Translations under genes and position numbers: made by a program
Notes under the pieces: generated by a model
The model's input: the letters and a program-made list of their open reading frames with translations, nothing else
The model's database searches: none
Told to the model about the DNA's origin: nothing
Shown here: positions 1 through 7,541 of the stretch, piece by piece
Position numbering within the stretch: the stretch's first letter is position 1
Layout of the letters: every line of letters begins with the position of its first letter
From: an uncultured Lachnospiraceae bacterium
Lineage (GTDB): Bacteria > Bacillota > Clostridia > Lachnospirales > Lachnospiraceae
Direction of reading: 5' to 3'
Assembly: GCA_947305345.1 (NCBI GenBank)
Contig: CAMZDH010000001.1
Span: forward strand, 1-22,857
DNA: 22,857 bases

Positions 1-853
1 TCCGGCCGAGCGACGCGCCGTAGGCAAGGTCGTCCATGACGAGCACGAGCCCGTCCGACGGCAGTCCGCAGGTCTTCACTTTCTCGCTGAACCAATGCAC
101 GGCCTCCGGCAGCGTTTCCTTCGTCACGAGTTTCCGCTCGACCGTCTCAAACCCGAGGCTGTCCAAAAAGTTCAGCTGTTCGTTCATGGAATTATGGAAA
201 TCCGCGCCCTCCGCCTCGATCAGCGCGAACGCGATGAGGTTGACGCACCGCGCCTTCGTGACCGCGGGATCCAGCTGCCGGACTGAGCCCGCGACGAGGT
301 TTCTGGGGTTTTTGTATTTCGCGTCCTCGTCGATCTCTTCATTCAGGCGCTCGAAGTCCGAATAACGGATCACCGCCTCGCCCCGGAGCACGAGTTTTCC
401 GGTAAACGGGATCGAAAGCGGCAGATTCTTAAAGTTCCGCGCGTTGGCCGTAACGACCTCGCCGACCTCGCCGTTCCCGCGGGTGACGGCCTTGAAAAGC
501 CGTCCGTTTTCATAGGTCACGACGACCGTGATGCCGTCCAACTTCCACGACAGCACGCCCGTGACGTCTCCTAAAAAGTCCTGTAGGACACTGACTTCCT
601 TCGTCTTGTCGAGCGACAACGCGGGCTTCTCGTGCCGTTCCTTCGGAAGCGCGGACGCAACCTCGTACCCCACCTTGTCGGTCGGGCTCCCGGACAGCAC
701 GGTACCGGTCGTCTTTTCCAGCTCGACCAGCTCGTCGTACAGCTTATCGTAACGCTCGTTCGGCATGATCTCCCGTCCGTCCCGGTAATATGCCCGGGCG
801 GCCTCGTCGAGAATGCCGATCAGTTCCTTCATGCGCTCGATCGCGTTCATCAT
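1..853 (-). CDS. ligA: NAD-dependent DNA ligase, N-terminal part (3' end outside window)
   Basis: The enzyme seals nicks in duplex DNA using NAD+ during replication and repair. The reading frame is open from the ATG at 853 to the left edge, giving about 284 residues of a protein usually near 650-670, so the OB-fold, zinc finger, HhH and BRCT parts lie outside. Visible are the Ia domain, the conserved PALSLDKT stretch (about 77-84), the adenylation motif SWKLDG with the AMP-accepting lysine at about residue 104, and the nucleotidyltransferase segment ending in DDLAYGASLGR. The start is fixed by an ATGA overlap with the stop codon of the pseudouridine synthase gene upstream, which implies translational coupling. 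It is the last gene of the capA-to-ligA operon seen here. Identification is firm. Confidence 0.95.
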   Translation of the reverse strand, partial: MMNAIERMKELIGILDEAARAYYRDGREIMPNERYDKLYDELVELEKTTGTVLSGSPTDKVGYEVASALPKERHEKPALSLDKTKEVSVLQDFLGDVTGVLSWKLDGITVVVTYENGRLFKAVTRGNGEVGEVVTANARNFKNLPLSIPFTGKLVLRGEAVIRYSDFERLNEEIDEDAKYKNPRNLVAGSVRQLDPAVTKARCVNLIAFALIEAEGADFHNSMNEQLNFLDSLGFETVERKLVTKETLPEAVHWFSEKVKTCGLPSDGLVLVMDDLAYGASLGR

Positions 854-1641
854 TTCTTCCTTTGCGGTTTCCGTGCGGGCGCGGCAGGCGCCGCCTTCGG
901 ATAACTCTTCCTATGCACGGGGATCTCCATTTTTTCAGACTGCTTCAACAGGGTTTTCAGTTCCTCGCCGCCGAGTTTCCTATAGGTGCCCGCCTCGAGA
1001 TCGCCGAGCGTGACGTTCATGATCCGGACGCGCTTCAGCTTCTCGACCTGAACCCCAAGCGTCTCGCACATCCGCCGGATCTGCCGGTTCAGTCCCTGTG
1101 TCAGGACAATGCGGAACCGTTTGTTTCCGATCTTTTCCACGCGGCAGGCGCTCGTTTCCCGGTTCAGTTCCTCCAAAAAGACGCCCTTTTCCATCCGCTC
1201 GAGAAAATGCGGCGTGACGTCCTTATTGACCTGCACTTCGTATTCCTTTTCGTGGCGGAGGCCCGCATCGGTCACGTGCTTCGCGAAGGCGCCGTCATTC
1301 GTTAAAAAAATAAGCCCTTCCGACTCCTTGTCGAGCCGCCCGACCGGGTACAGTTTTTCCGGGTAGGCAACGAGGTCGACGACGTTCGTCTCACCCTTAA
1401 ACGCGCGTGTCGTGCAGACGACGCCCCGCGGCTTATGCACCGCCAGAATGACGCGCTCCGGCTTTGCTGAAGAAACGGGTCTCCCGTCGAGCAGGATCGC
1501 GTCCGCGTCGGTCACCTTCTGCCCCTTCTCCGATGGCATTCCGTTCACTAGGATCCGGCCTTCTTCGACCGCCCGGTCCGCTTCCCGCCTGGAGAGGACG
1601 CCGCGCTCACTCAGATACTTGTTTAATCTGATCGGTTCCAT
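850..1641 (-). CDS. rluF: RluF-type pseudouridine synthase (23S rRNA / tRNA)
   Basis: A 263-aa pseudouridine synthase of the RsuA/RluB/RluE/RluF family. An N-terminal S4 RNA-binding domain (about 4-50, RLNKYLSERGVLSRREAD) precedes the catalytic domain with GRLDKESEGL, where Asp104 is the expected catalytic aspartate, and the LTQGLNRQIRRMCE motif. The HKPRGVVCTT motif and the C-terminal LKRVRIMNVTLG segment resemble RluF (23S U2604, also tRNA-Tyr U35 in E. coli) more than RluB; the exact target is inference. The C-terminus is a basic Pro/Ala/Lys tail. It starts 31 nt after queA with only a weak Shine-Dalgarno; an in-frame TAA just upstream rules out a longer product. Its stop overlaps the ligA start (ATGA). 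Confidence 0.85.
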   Translation of the reverse strand: MEPIRLNKYLSERGVLSRREADRAVEEGRILVNGMPSEKGQKVTDADAILLDGRPVSSAKPERVILAVHKPRGVVCTTRAFKGETNVVDLVAYPEKLYPVGRLDKESEGLIFLTNDGAFAKHVTDAGLRHEKEYEVQVNKDVTPHFLERMEKGVFLEELNRETSACRVEKIGNKRFRIVLTQGLNRQIRRMCETLGVQVEKLKRVRIMNVTLGDLEAGTYRKLGGEELKTLLKQSEKMEIPVHRKSYPKAAPAAPARKPQRKK

Positions 1642-1672
1642 ATCCGTATTATGCCATAGCCCCCTCGTTTTT

Positions 1673-2695
1673 TCAACGAATGAACATCGCGTCCCCGAAG
1701 CTGAAGAACCGGTAACGTTCCCGCACGGCTTCCTGATACGCGTTTAAAATGTGCTCCCGCCCCGCGAGCGCGCTGACGAGCATGATCAGCGTCGACTCGG
1801 GCAGATGGAAATTCGTGATCAGGGCGTCCAAGACCTTAAAGCGGTAGCCGGGATAGATGAAAATGTCGGTCCAGCCGCTTTTCGCGGTGAGGTGCCCGTC
1901 GTCCGCCGCTGCGGATTCCAATGTCCTGCAGGAGGTCGTCCCGACCGCGATGACCCGGCCGCCCCGCGCCTTCGTGCGGTTCACGATGTCCGCAGCCGTT
2001 TCGTCGATCTCGTAGTATTCCGAATGCATGAGGTGGTCTTCGACCTTCGTTTCCTTGACCGGGCGGAACGTTCCGAGCCCGACGTGGAGCGTGATCTCCG
2101 CGATCCCGACGCCCATGCGCCGGACCTCTTCCAGGAGCTCCTTCGTAAAATGCAGACCCGCGGTTGGCGCCGCCGCCGAGCCGTCATACTTCGCGTAAAC
2201 GGTCTGGTAGCGGTTTTTGTCCTGAAGCTTGTGCGTGATGTACGGGGGAAGCGGCATTTCGCCGAGCCGGTCGAGGACTTCCTCAAAAATGCCCTCGTAC
2301 GTGAATTTCACGAGCCGGTTGCCGTCCTCGATGACATCAACGATCTCCACCTCAAGTTCCCCGTTGCCAAACGTCACTTTCGTCCCCGGGCGGCACTTCT
2401 TGCCGGGCCGGACGAGCGTCTCCCAGACGTCTTTTTCCCGGCGCCGTAAAAGCAGGATCTCCACCGCGCCGCCGGTCGGGCGAACGCCGAGAAGCCGCGC
2501 CGGGATCACCTTCGTATTATTGATGACAAGGCAGTCGCCCGGACGAAGCTCGCTCGTAATGTTTTTGAAAATGCTGTGCCGGACTTCTCCCGTGTTTTTA
2601 TCAAGGAGCAGCAGACGGGAATCCGACCGGTTTTCGATCGGATCCTGCGCGATCAGCTCCTTCGGGAGGTCGTAATAAAAGTCTTTGACGTCCAT
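1673..2695 (-). CDS. queA: S-adenosylmethionine:tRNA ribosyltransferase-isomerase QueA
   Basis: QueA transfers and isomerises the ribosyl part of AdoMet onto preQ1 at position 34 of GUN-anticodon tRNAs, forming epoxyqueuosine. The 340-aa length is normal for the family. Family hallmarks are the N-terminal [32 protein letters not shown], the [10 protein letters not shown] segment and the C-terminal [18 protein letters not shown]. It begins 6 nt after the second beta-helix gene, and its GGAGC ribosome binding site lies inside the end of that gene, so the two are co-transcribed. No tgt or queC-F lies in the window, so the neighbours say nothing further about queuosine synthesis. Identification is firm. 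Confidence 0.97.
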   Translation of the reverse strand: MDVKDFYYDLPKELIAQDPIENRSDSRLLLLDKNTGEVRHSIFKNITSELRPGDCLVINNTKVIPARLLGVRPTGGAVEILLLRRREKDVWETLVRPGKKCRPGTKVTFGNGELEVEIVDVIEDGNRLVKFTYEGIFEEVLDRLGEMPLPPYITHKLQDKNRYQTVYAKYDGSAAAPTAGLHFTKELLEEVRRMGVGIAEITLHVGLGTFRPVKETKVEDHLMHSEYYEIDETAADIVNRTKARGGRVIAVGTTSCRTLESAAADDGHLTAKSGWTDIFIYPGYRFKVLDALITNFHLPESTLIMLVSALAGREHILNAYQEAVRERYRFFSFGDAMFIR

Positions 2696-2701
2696 TTCGT
2701 T

Positions 2702-3331
2702 TTATGCTCCGGATGCGCTGTTCCGTGTTTCATTCAGCGCCGAATCGCGAAGGGTCACCGCCGAAATGCCACTGCCTTGTCCGGAGATTTCCGGCCCCCG
2801 CGAAAGGTCTTCGCCGCATTTGACGGCTTCCTGCTTCGCCTCTACGGTAAGGTACTGCAGAATGAAGCCGCTGCAGCCGCGGCGAAGGACGATGCCGTCG
2901 CCTTCCGACCGCACCGTGACCCGCTCCATCCGGACGTTCCGGCAGTATTCAAAGCCGACGTGCCCTTCGATCACGAGGTCTTCCAGCACCACGTGGTTCG
3001 CGTGATAAAACTCCAGATCCCCTTTCAGCACGGCCTTTCCGGTACCTTTGAGGTAAATGCGTTCGTCTTCCGCGCCGGATGCGCCGTCCTCCGCGGGGTC
3101 GTTCGTAAACAGCGGCTTTTCGCCGTTCATTTGCACGGTCACGCCGTCCTCAAGGACGATCTCGAGCGGACCGCAAAGACGGATCGTATCCTCGACCGCG
3201 ATGCTCTCCTTCACGACGACCTTCCGCTCGTCGTGCTTGATCACGCCGTCGATCGACTTCTGCATTTTTTCCGTATCCGTGCCCTTCATCTCCGACGGAG
3301 ACGTATAGCCGCGAAGCTTGACGATTTCCAT
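2702..3331 (-). CDS. cytosolic right-handed beta-helix protein, copy 1
   Basis: A 209-aa protein of unknown function. The N-terminal pattern TDTEKMQKSIDG followed by RKVVV resembles the start of pectate-lyase_3/GH28-type beta-helix proteins. The rest is short repeating beta-strand rungs (VVLEDLVIEGHVGFEY, VRMERVTVRSEGDGIVL) typical of a parallel beta-helix. There is no signal peptide or membrane segment, and I cannot find the GH28 catalytic Asp/His/Arg set. The length is about half that of a typical GH28 enzyme, so catalysis is doubtful. It is paralogous to the gene at 3404-4063 (shared D-[ST]-E-x-[IM]-Q-x-[AS]-I, RKV and L[LF]TN[ED] positions), so the pair probably arose by tandem duplication. 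It lies 72 nt after its paralogue and 6 nt before queA. Confidence 0.6.
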   Translation of the reverse strand: MEIVKLRGYTSPSEMKGTDTEKMQKSIDGVIKHDERKVVVKESIAVEDTIRLCGPLEIVLEDGVTVQMNGEKPLFTNDPAEDGASGAEDERIYLKGTGKAVLKGDLEFYHANHVVLEDLVIEGHVGFEYCRNVRMERVTVRSEGDGIVLRRGCSGFILQYLTVEAKQEAVKCGEDLSRGPEISGQGSGISAVTLRDSALNETRNSASGA

Positions 3332-3403
3332 GCTGTGCTCCTGTATTGAAAACCCGCTGTCAGCGCCTTTTTTGAGGCCGCCGCTGGCGTCTTCTTTAAA
3401 ATG

Positions 3404-4063
3404 TCAGTTTAAGATGTTCCGGATGCGGACGTCGTTCGGAAGCGTGACCCAGCCGTCCGCATTGCGAAGCGCCTGCATTCCTTCCGGATCCGTTTCCGTT
3501 CGGACCGCGCCGCCCGTGACGTTTTCGATGAGCATGCTGCCGCAGCCCGGCCGTACGTCGATGCCGGCTTCCGGGGTTTCTAAATTGCCGCAAAAATCAA
3601 TGTTCCGGATGAATGCGTTCTGAACGTCCGACAGCGTCATGCCCTGCCGGCAGCGCTCCAGGAAGAGATTTTCGATCCGAAGCCCGCTGACGTTTTGAAA
3701 GAACAGGAGCGGCGCCGCCTCAGCGTCGTTTTCCCCGCCGCACAGGGACACGTTCCCTTCTCCGTAGATCACCAGATCTCCCGCGCTTTGCATTGCCGGA
3801 TCCGCGTTCGAGGCTTCATTCGTCAGAAGACTGTCCTTCGCGCCTGCGGGACGTTCCAGCACACAGTTGTCCAATACAAGCGTGAAGCGCTCCGGAAGCG
3901 CGACCGCCTTCGGAAGCGTCCATTTCATCGACTTCGTCCGCACGCTGTAACGCGGGATGATCACTTTCCGGCAGCCGTCCTCTAAAGCGAGGCGGATCGC
4001 GTGCTGGATCGTCTCCGAATCATTCTCTCTCAGGGTCTCGTTCGCGTTGATGTACTCTCTCAT
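3404..4063 (-). CDS. cytosolic right-handed beta-helix protein, copy 2
   Basis: A 219-aa protein of unknown function, paralogue of the next gene. The N-terminus NDSETIQHAIRLALEDGCRK followed by VIIP is the classic entry of pectate-lyase-like beta-helix folds. Later rungs include LVIYGEGNVSLCGG, LRIENLFLERCRQGMTL and AFIRNIDFCGN, then PEAGIDVRPGCGSMLIENV. There is no signal peptide, so a cytosolic role is likely, and no recognisable polysaccharide-lyase or GH28 active site is seen. It starts 27 nt after the capA-like gene, with an AAGGA-type ribosome binding site (reverse of ccttcgtcctttt at about 4064-4076). The constant pairing with a CapA-like metallophosphatase suggests a shared pathway, but the substrate is unknown. 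Confidence 0.6.
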   Translation of the reverse strand: MREYINANETLRENDSETIQHAIRLALEDGCRKVIIPRYSVRTKSMKWTLPKAVALPERFTLVLDNCVLERPAGAKDSLLTNEASNADPAMQSAGDLVIYGEGNVSLCGGENDAEAAPLLFFQNVSGLRIENLFLERCRQGMTLSDVQNAFIRNIDFCGNLETPEAGIDVRPGCGSMLIENVTGGAVRTETDPEGMQALRNADGWVTLPNDVRIRNILN

Positions 4064-4090
4064 GCCTTCGTCCTTTTTAACGGATCGCCC

Positions 4091-5398
4091 TTATTCGAGC
4101 ACGATCTCGATGATCCCGTCGTCCCGGAGGTTCAGCTTCGTGCCGTACGGCGCGGACAATTCTCCGAGGCGCTCAAAAATCTCCCGCGTCTGTTTCGCAT
4201 TCGCGGGATAGGGAATGCCCTTGAACGTCCGCTCCTTTTCGAAGCCGAGCTCGACGGGCTTCAATTCCGCTTTCACGAGGCGGTTTTTATCATATTCCAG
4301 ATACGGAATGACCGTCCGGAAGTTGTAATACTGCGTATGGAGGCCGATTTTCCAGTCCTTGTTCCGCGCCGCCAGCGCCTGAATGTCCGTCATCTCCGGG
4401 AGGTTGAATTTGTCTAAAAGGTCCTGCGGCTGATGGACGACCATGTTCGACTGGAAGCAGAAATTGCCGAGCGAATAAAAGATCGGCTTGCCCTTGTAGA
4501 GCTCGATCGGCTTGAACTGATGCGTGCCGGTACCTATCACCGCGTCAACACCGTGATCGATGCAGAAATGCGCAAACTCCCGCGCGCCGTCGTCGGGCTC
4601 GCTCATATCCATGCCCTTGATGGCGTGATCATGCAGCATGACGACGACGTAATCCGCGACGTAATGCGCGTCCTTGATCGCGTTTTCCATGCGCTCTAAG
4701 TCCCGCGGATGGCAGGTCGTGACGACCTCCTCTTTTCCCTCGGTCCGGCAGAAGGTGAACTCGCCGATCTTTAACGTCCCTTCGGGCCAGGCGGGGTTGA
4801 ACCCGTCCCGGATGGAATACTTCAGAACCCCGTTGAGTTCCGTATTCTCATCGATCTCCTGCAGCGCCTGAAAATGCGCGGGATCGACGTAGACCTTCCG
4901 CGTCTTTCGCAACGCGTTGAGGCCCGGACGACCCTTTAAGGAACGCGACGCGTAGCCCGCCCTTGCCGCGGGATCAAAAGTAGCGCAGATCGCAAGGAAC
5001 GCGACGCGGCCGCTTTGAAACGTCCGGAACGCGGGCGCGGCCGCCTTTTCAAGATCCGCGCCGGCACCGGCGAAGGCGACGCCGCGTTTCTTCAAATGTT
5101 CAATGGTTTCCAAAAGCCCGTCGGGGCCCATGTCCATCGTGTGATTGTTCGCAAAGCCCATGAAATTGAGGCCGAACCGCAGGTAATGATCGAGCACCCG
5201 GGGTTCGCAGCTGATCCACGTGCCGCCGCAGTAGGCCGAGGCATACGTATCCCAGTCCGTCACCGTGGTTTCCAGATTGCCGATCCTTGCGTCGCCGCGT
5301 CCGATGAACGCTTTCAGTTCCTCGAAGCCTTCGTAGCCCTCCTCGGGGAGGCCCTGGTTCAGGATGGAATCGCCTGTTGCCGTGATCTTCATCGTCAT
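4091..5398 (-). CDS. CapA-family (PgsA-like) metallophosphatase-fold protein
   Basis: A 435-aa member of the CapA/PGA_cap family, which has a calcineurin-like metallophosphoesterase fold and is best known from poly-gamma-glutamate capsule loci. Metal-site motifs are visible in order: ATGDS (Asp10), IGNLE (39-43), ANNH (83-86), MLHDH (254-258), GTGTHQ (289-294) and SLGNF (309-313). Unlike capsule CapA proteins it has no N-terminal membrane anchor or signal peptide, so it is predicted cytosolic, and no capB or capC ligase genes are nearby. A capsule role is therefore not supported. The start is chosen because GGAG sits 7 nt before ATG 5398. It is the first gene of a six-gene operon behind the promoter at 5468-5496. 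Confidence 0.85.
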   Translation of the reverse strand: MTMKITATGDSILNQGLPEEGYEGFEELKAFIGRGDARIGNLETTVTDWDTYASAYCGGTWISCEPRVLDHYLRFGLNFMGFANNHTMDMGPDGLLETIEHLKKRGVAFAGAGADLEKAAAPAFRTFQSGRVAFLAICATFDPAARAGYASRSLKGRPGLNALRKTRKVYVDPAHFQALQEIDENTELNGVLKYSIRDGFNPAWPEGTLKIGEFTFCRTEGKEEVVTTCHPRDLERMENAIKDAHYVADYVVVMLHDHAIKGMDMSEPDDGAREFAHFCIDHGVDAVIGTGTHQFKPIELYKGKPIFYSLGNFCFQSNMVVHQPQDLLDKFNLPEMTDIQALAARNKDWKIGLHTQYYNFRTVIPYLEYDKNRLVKAELKPVELGFEKERTFKGIPYPANAKQTREIFERLGELSAPYGTKLNLRDDGIIEIVLE

Positions 5399-5467
5399 GG
5401 TCGTTCTCCCGGCCGGTCCGCTTTTTCCAAAAAAACGATGCTGTTCATGGACCGCGCTCTTCGTCTC

Positions 5468-5496
5468 ATTATATCGTAATGCCTATGAGAAATCAA
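5468..5496 (-). promoter_or_regulatory. sigma-A-type promoter of the capA-to-ligA operon
   Basis: Reading the minus strand, TTGATT (5491-5496) is followed by a 17-nt spacer and a perfect TATAAT (5468-5473). It lies immediately downstream of the regulator's terminator and about 70 nt before the capA-like start, so it is the natural promoter of that operon. Seen by eye; no transcript data. Confidence 0.75.
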
Positions 5497-5498
5497 TG

Positions 5499-5548
5499 AA
5501 AAAGGCCTCCCGGCCGGCGCATTTTTCGCACGTTGGGAAGCCTTTTTT
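5499..5548 (-). terminator. intrinsic terminator after the DtxR-type regulator
   Basis: Arms 5499-5511 and 5535-5547 pair over 12 of 13 positions (one C/A mismatch) with a 23-nt loop. Read on the minus strand, the GC-rich stem ends in a run of five T residues. It separates the regulator gene from the capA operon; A/T tracts on both sides could let it work in either direction. Confidence 0.75.
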
Positions 5549-5565
5549 GACCCGTTTTTGCCGCT

Positions 5566-5919
5566 TTATTTTTTCAGATGCTTCTGCAATGCCAGAAAAA
5601 CCTCTTCGCTGATGAAATGCTCCATTTTGCAGGCATCGTCCCGCGCGATCTTCGGATCCACGCCCATGCCGACGAACAGGTTCGTCAGCACCGTGTGCCG
5701 CTCATAGATCCGCTCCGCGATCGCACGCCCGCTTTCCGTCAGCGTGATCTCGCCCTTCGGGCCGACCGCGATGTGGCCGTCTTTCTTCAAAATACCAACC
5801 GCGCGGCTGACCGACGGCTTTGAAAAGCCCATCTCTTCCGCGATGTCGATCGACCGAACCGTTCCTTTCTTCGACAGGACCAATATGGTCTCCAGGTACA
5901 TTTCACCTGATTCCTGCAT
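5566..5919 (-). CDS. DtxR/MntR-family metal-dependent transcriptional regulator
   Basis: A 117-aa repressor-type regulator with a winged helix (about 8-62: MYLETILVLSKKGTVRSIDI, then GFSKPSVSRAV recognition helix) and a metal-binding dimerisation domain. Likely ligands are the Glu of MYLET, His in YERHTVL, and the Cys, Glu and His of DACKMEHF, matching the Cys-x2-Glu-His pattern of DtxR more than the Glu pattern of MntR. It lacks the C-terminal SH3-like domain, as in MntR. The start at 5919 has GAGGAG directly upstream; a longer open frame to 6078 has no ribosome binding site and non-family sequence. No metal transporter is adjacent, so iron versus manganese cannot be decided. Confidence 0.88.
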   Translation of the reverse strand: MQESGEMYLETILVLSKKGTVRSIDIAEEMGFSKPSVSRAVGILKKDGHIAVGPKGEITLTESGRAIAERIYERHTVLTNLFVGMGVDPKIARDDACKMEHFISEEVFLALQKHLKK

Positions 5920-5982
5920 CTCTACTCCTCTGTGCGATGATCTGCCGCCGCACCCGGCCGCATCCCTCTTGTTTCTTATTAT

Positions 5983-6011
5983 AAAATAGCATAGACCGCC
6001 CCCTCCGTCAA
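5983..6011 (-). promoter_or_regulatory. possible promoter of the DtxR-type regulator
   Basis: On the minus strand TTGACG (6006-6011) is followed by 17 nt and TATTTT (5983-5988); a better -10 (TATAAT, 5978-5983 on the plus strand as attata) lies slightly downstream but at a poor 22-nt spacing. The assignment is tentative. I see no clear DtxR-type palindrome here. Confidence 0.4.
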
Positions 6012-6149
6012 GACCGGGCGTCCGGGCGGTCTCTGCCCCGTTCCGTCTTAGCGCCGGCTCAAAAAAACATTTCAACAAAATGAATGCGTGAAAGTGATTT
6101 GCCTAAAAATAAGGCGTTTCGACTGCTTTTTTGTCGGCTGTTAGCCGCC

Positions 6150-6281
6150 GCTTTCACAGGATCCACATTTTTCACCGCCTGATTTCCACTTCAGGGAAGA
6201 ACGGGGATTTCCCTCGCTGCTTGGGCGCTTTGAAACAGTTTCTCCCGGCGTTTTCCACTTTTTCCACATCGGGTTTTCACC
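6150..6281 (+). promoter_or_regulatory. cluster of DnaA-box-like 9-mers in the divergent intergenic region
   Basis: The 476-nt gap 5920-6395 contains seven same-orientation 9-mers ending in CAC[A/C/T]: 6150-6158, 6159-6167, 6168-6176, 6182-6190, 6251-6259, 6260-6268 and 6273-6281. The one at 6260 (TTTTCCACA) fully fits the DnaA-box consensus TTWTNCACA; those at 6168 and 6251 miss it by the last base only; the others have two mismatches. Three are exactly back to back, then two more are back to back. Between the groups is a 6-bp hairpin (6193-6198 with 6209-6214). They lie upstream of the DnaD- and DnaI-like genes. DnaA binding is inference from the consensus. Confidence 0.5.
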
Positions 6282-6302
6282 GAACGCCGGCCGCGGCCGC
6301 TC

Positions 6303-6331
6303 TTTTCAACCGGACCGTTTTACGCTATACT
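6303..6331 (+). promoter_or_regulatory. probable promoter of dnaD-dnaI-prs
   Basis: TATACT (6326-6331) is a good -10 element. TTTTCA (6303-6308) at 17-nt spacing is a weak -35, so activation or moderate strength is expected. It is 65 nt from the start codon of the DnaD-like gene and just downstream of the DnaA-box-like cluster. Confidence 0.5.
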
Positions 6332-6344
6332 TTGGGCAGAAAGA

Positions 6345-6359
6345 GAGACGGTCCGTCTC
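6345..6359 (+). repeat. short perfect inverted repeat in the dnaD leader
   Basis: GAGACG (6345-6350) and CGTCTC (6354-6359) flank a 3-nt loop, about 14 nt after the -10 element. It may be an operator or a leader hairpin; four T residues follow after one C, too weak for a confident terminator call. Confidence 0.4.
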
Positions 6360-6395
6360 CTTTTCTGTATTAACCCGCTGAAAGTTGGTTGTTGC

Positions 6396-7529
6396 ATGAA
6401 AGAATTACAGTTGCATTCAACAATTCTAAATACAGTCGTAGAGGTTCCGATATCATTCATAGACACACACCTGCAGGAGGCCACCGGCCTGGGGCTCAAG
6501 GTGTATCTATACCTCTTACGCGCTGTCAACGCGCCTCATCTGGCCCTCTCCGTCGATCTGATGGCGGATCTGTTCAAGGTCTCCAGAGAAGAGATCGTGA
6601 TGGCGCTCGGATTCTGGGCCTCCCGGCAGATGCTCTCTCTGGAATTCGAATCCGGCGAGCTCTCCGGCATTACCTTACGGTCTTCGGACGGTGCCGTCCC
6701 CGCGGCATCATTTCAGACGGCGGCTTCCGTTGCCATGTCTTCTGCTCCTGCGGCAGCGGAAGTTCCGCCGGTTTCTCCTCAAAAACCGGCAGCAAAAGAA
6801 TCAAAGCGCCATGCTCCGCTCCCGCAGAATGTGCAGTCCCTGCCGGAACGGGAAGCGCACCCGGACGCATTGGACGCGCTGTATGAAGACGAGCATTTCC
6901 TCGAGCTTCTGTCCCTGTTAGACCATTACTACGCGAAGCTGAACGGCCGCCCCGCGCCGGAGCGCATGAAGGAGGCCCTGGGCCGCGCGTACCTCATTCT
7001 GAACCGCGACGCGGACATGACCGAATACCTGATGGAATACTGTCTCGACGAAAGCCGCTTCGTGCCGTCCCGGCTGGAAAAGACGGCGGAAGGCTGGCAG
7101 GCGGAGGGGCTCAATACCCTCTCGCTCGTCAAGTCGGGCACCGCGAAAAAACACCGCATCACGTATCAGATTTTAAACGCGCTCGGCATCACCGGCCGGG
7201 GACCCACGCCGTCGGAACTCGCTTACATTACCGACTGGCGGAAGGATTTCGACCACACGCTGGTCATTGAGGCCTGCGCCCGCACGATCGGCGCCCTGCA
7301 CCGCCCCGATTTCAATTACGTTTCCGGGATTCTGGACCGCTGGAAGGCGGCAGGCGTGCAGTCCCTGCAGGACGTTGCCGCATTGGACCGCGCGCACGAA
7401 GAAAAGAAGGAAGCCAAAAAGCAGTCGAATGCCGCGGAACCGAAGTGCACCGTTAGGAAGAGTCGTTTCCGTAATTATGACGAACGCGATATAGACTACG
7501 ATGCCCTGTTCGCCGGTTCCGGCAACTAA
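6396..7529 (+). CDS. DnaD-domain replication initiation protein
   Basis: A 377-aa DnaD/DnaB-type primosome protein, expected to help bring the replicative helicase to the origin. The N-terminal winged-helix part (about 12-80) has the family's VPISFIDTHLQEATGLGLKV then YLYLLR. A Pro/Ala/Ser-rich linker (about 97-150) leads to two helical DnaD-like regions, the second carrying the diagnostic FNYVSGILDRWKAAGV (306-321, YxxxI..W). A charged Glu/Lys tail follows. The start ATG has a poor ribosome binding site, but the N-terminus fits the family and no better start exists, so translation may be weak. It lies 12 nt upstream of the loader ATPase, the usual clostridial arrangement. DnaA-box-like repeats upstream suggest replication-linked control (inference). 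Confidence 0.88.
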   Translation: MKELQLHSTILNTVVEVPISFIDTHLQEATGLGLKVYLYLLRAVNAPHLALSVDLMADLFKVSREEIVMALGFWASRQMLSLEFESGELSGITLRSSDGAVPAASFQTAASVAMSSAPAAAEVPPVSPQKPAAKESKRHAPLPQNVQSLPEREAHPDALDALYEDEHFLELLSLLDHYYAKLNGRPAPERMKEALGRAYLILNRDADMTEYLMEYCLDESRFVPSRLEKTAEGWQAEGLNTLSLVKSGTAKKHRITYQILNALGITGRGPTPSELAYITDWRKDFDHTLVIEACARTIGALHRPDFNYVSGILDRWKAAGVQSLQDVAALDRAHEEKKEAKKQSNAAEPKCTVRKSRFRNYDERDIDYDALFAGSGN

Positions 7530-7541
7530 ACGAGGTGACTC

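Noticed and set aside
4091..5398. Poly-gamma-glutamate capsule synthesis locus.
   Set aside because: Only the CapA-like protein is present, it has no membrane anchor, and capB/capC are absent.
5566..6078. Longer DtxR-type regulator starting at 6078.
   Set aside because: The added 53 residues cross the promoter region and match no family; GAGGAG supports the start at 5919.
5970..6300. Possible chromosomal origin of replication (DnaA-box-like cluster near an AT-rich stretch).
   Set aside because: No dnaA, dnaN, rpmH or other origin-linked genes are nearby, most boxes are degenerate, and gene strands do not switch as a block here. A regulatory cluster is the safer reading.
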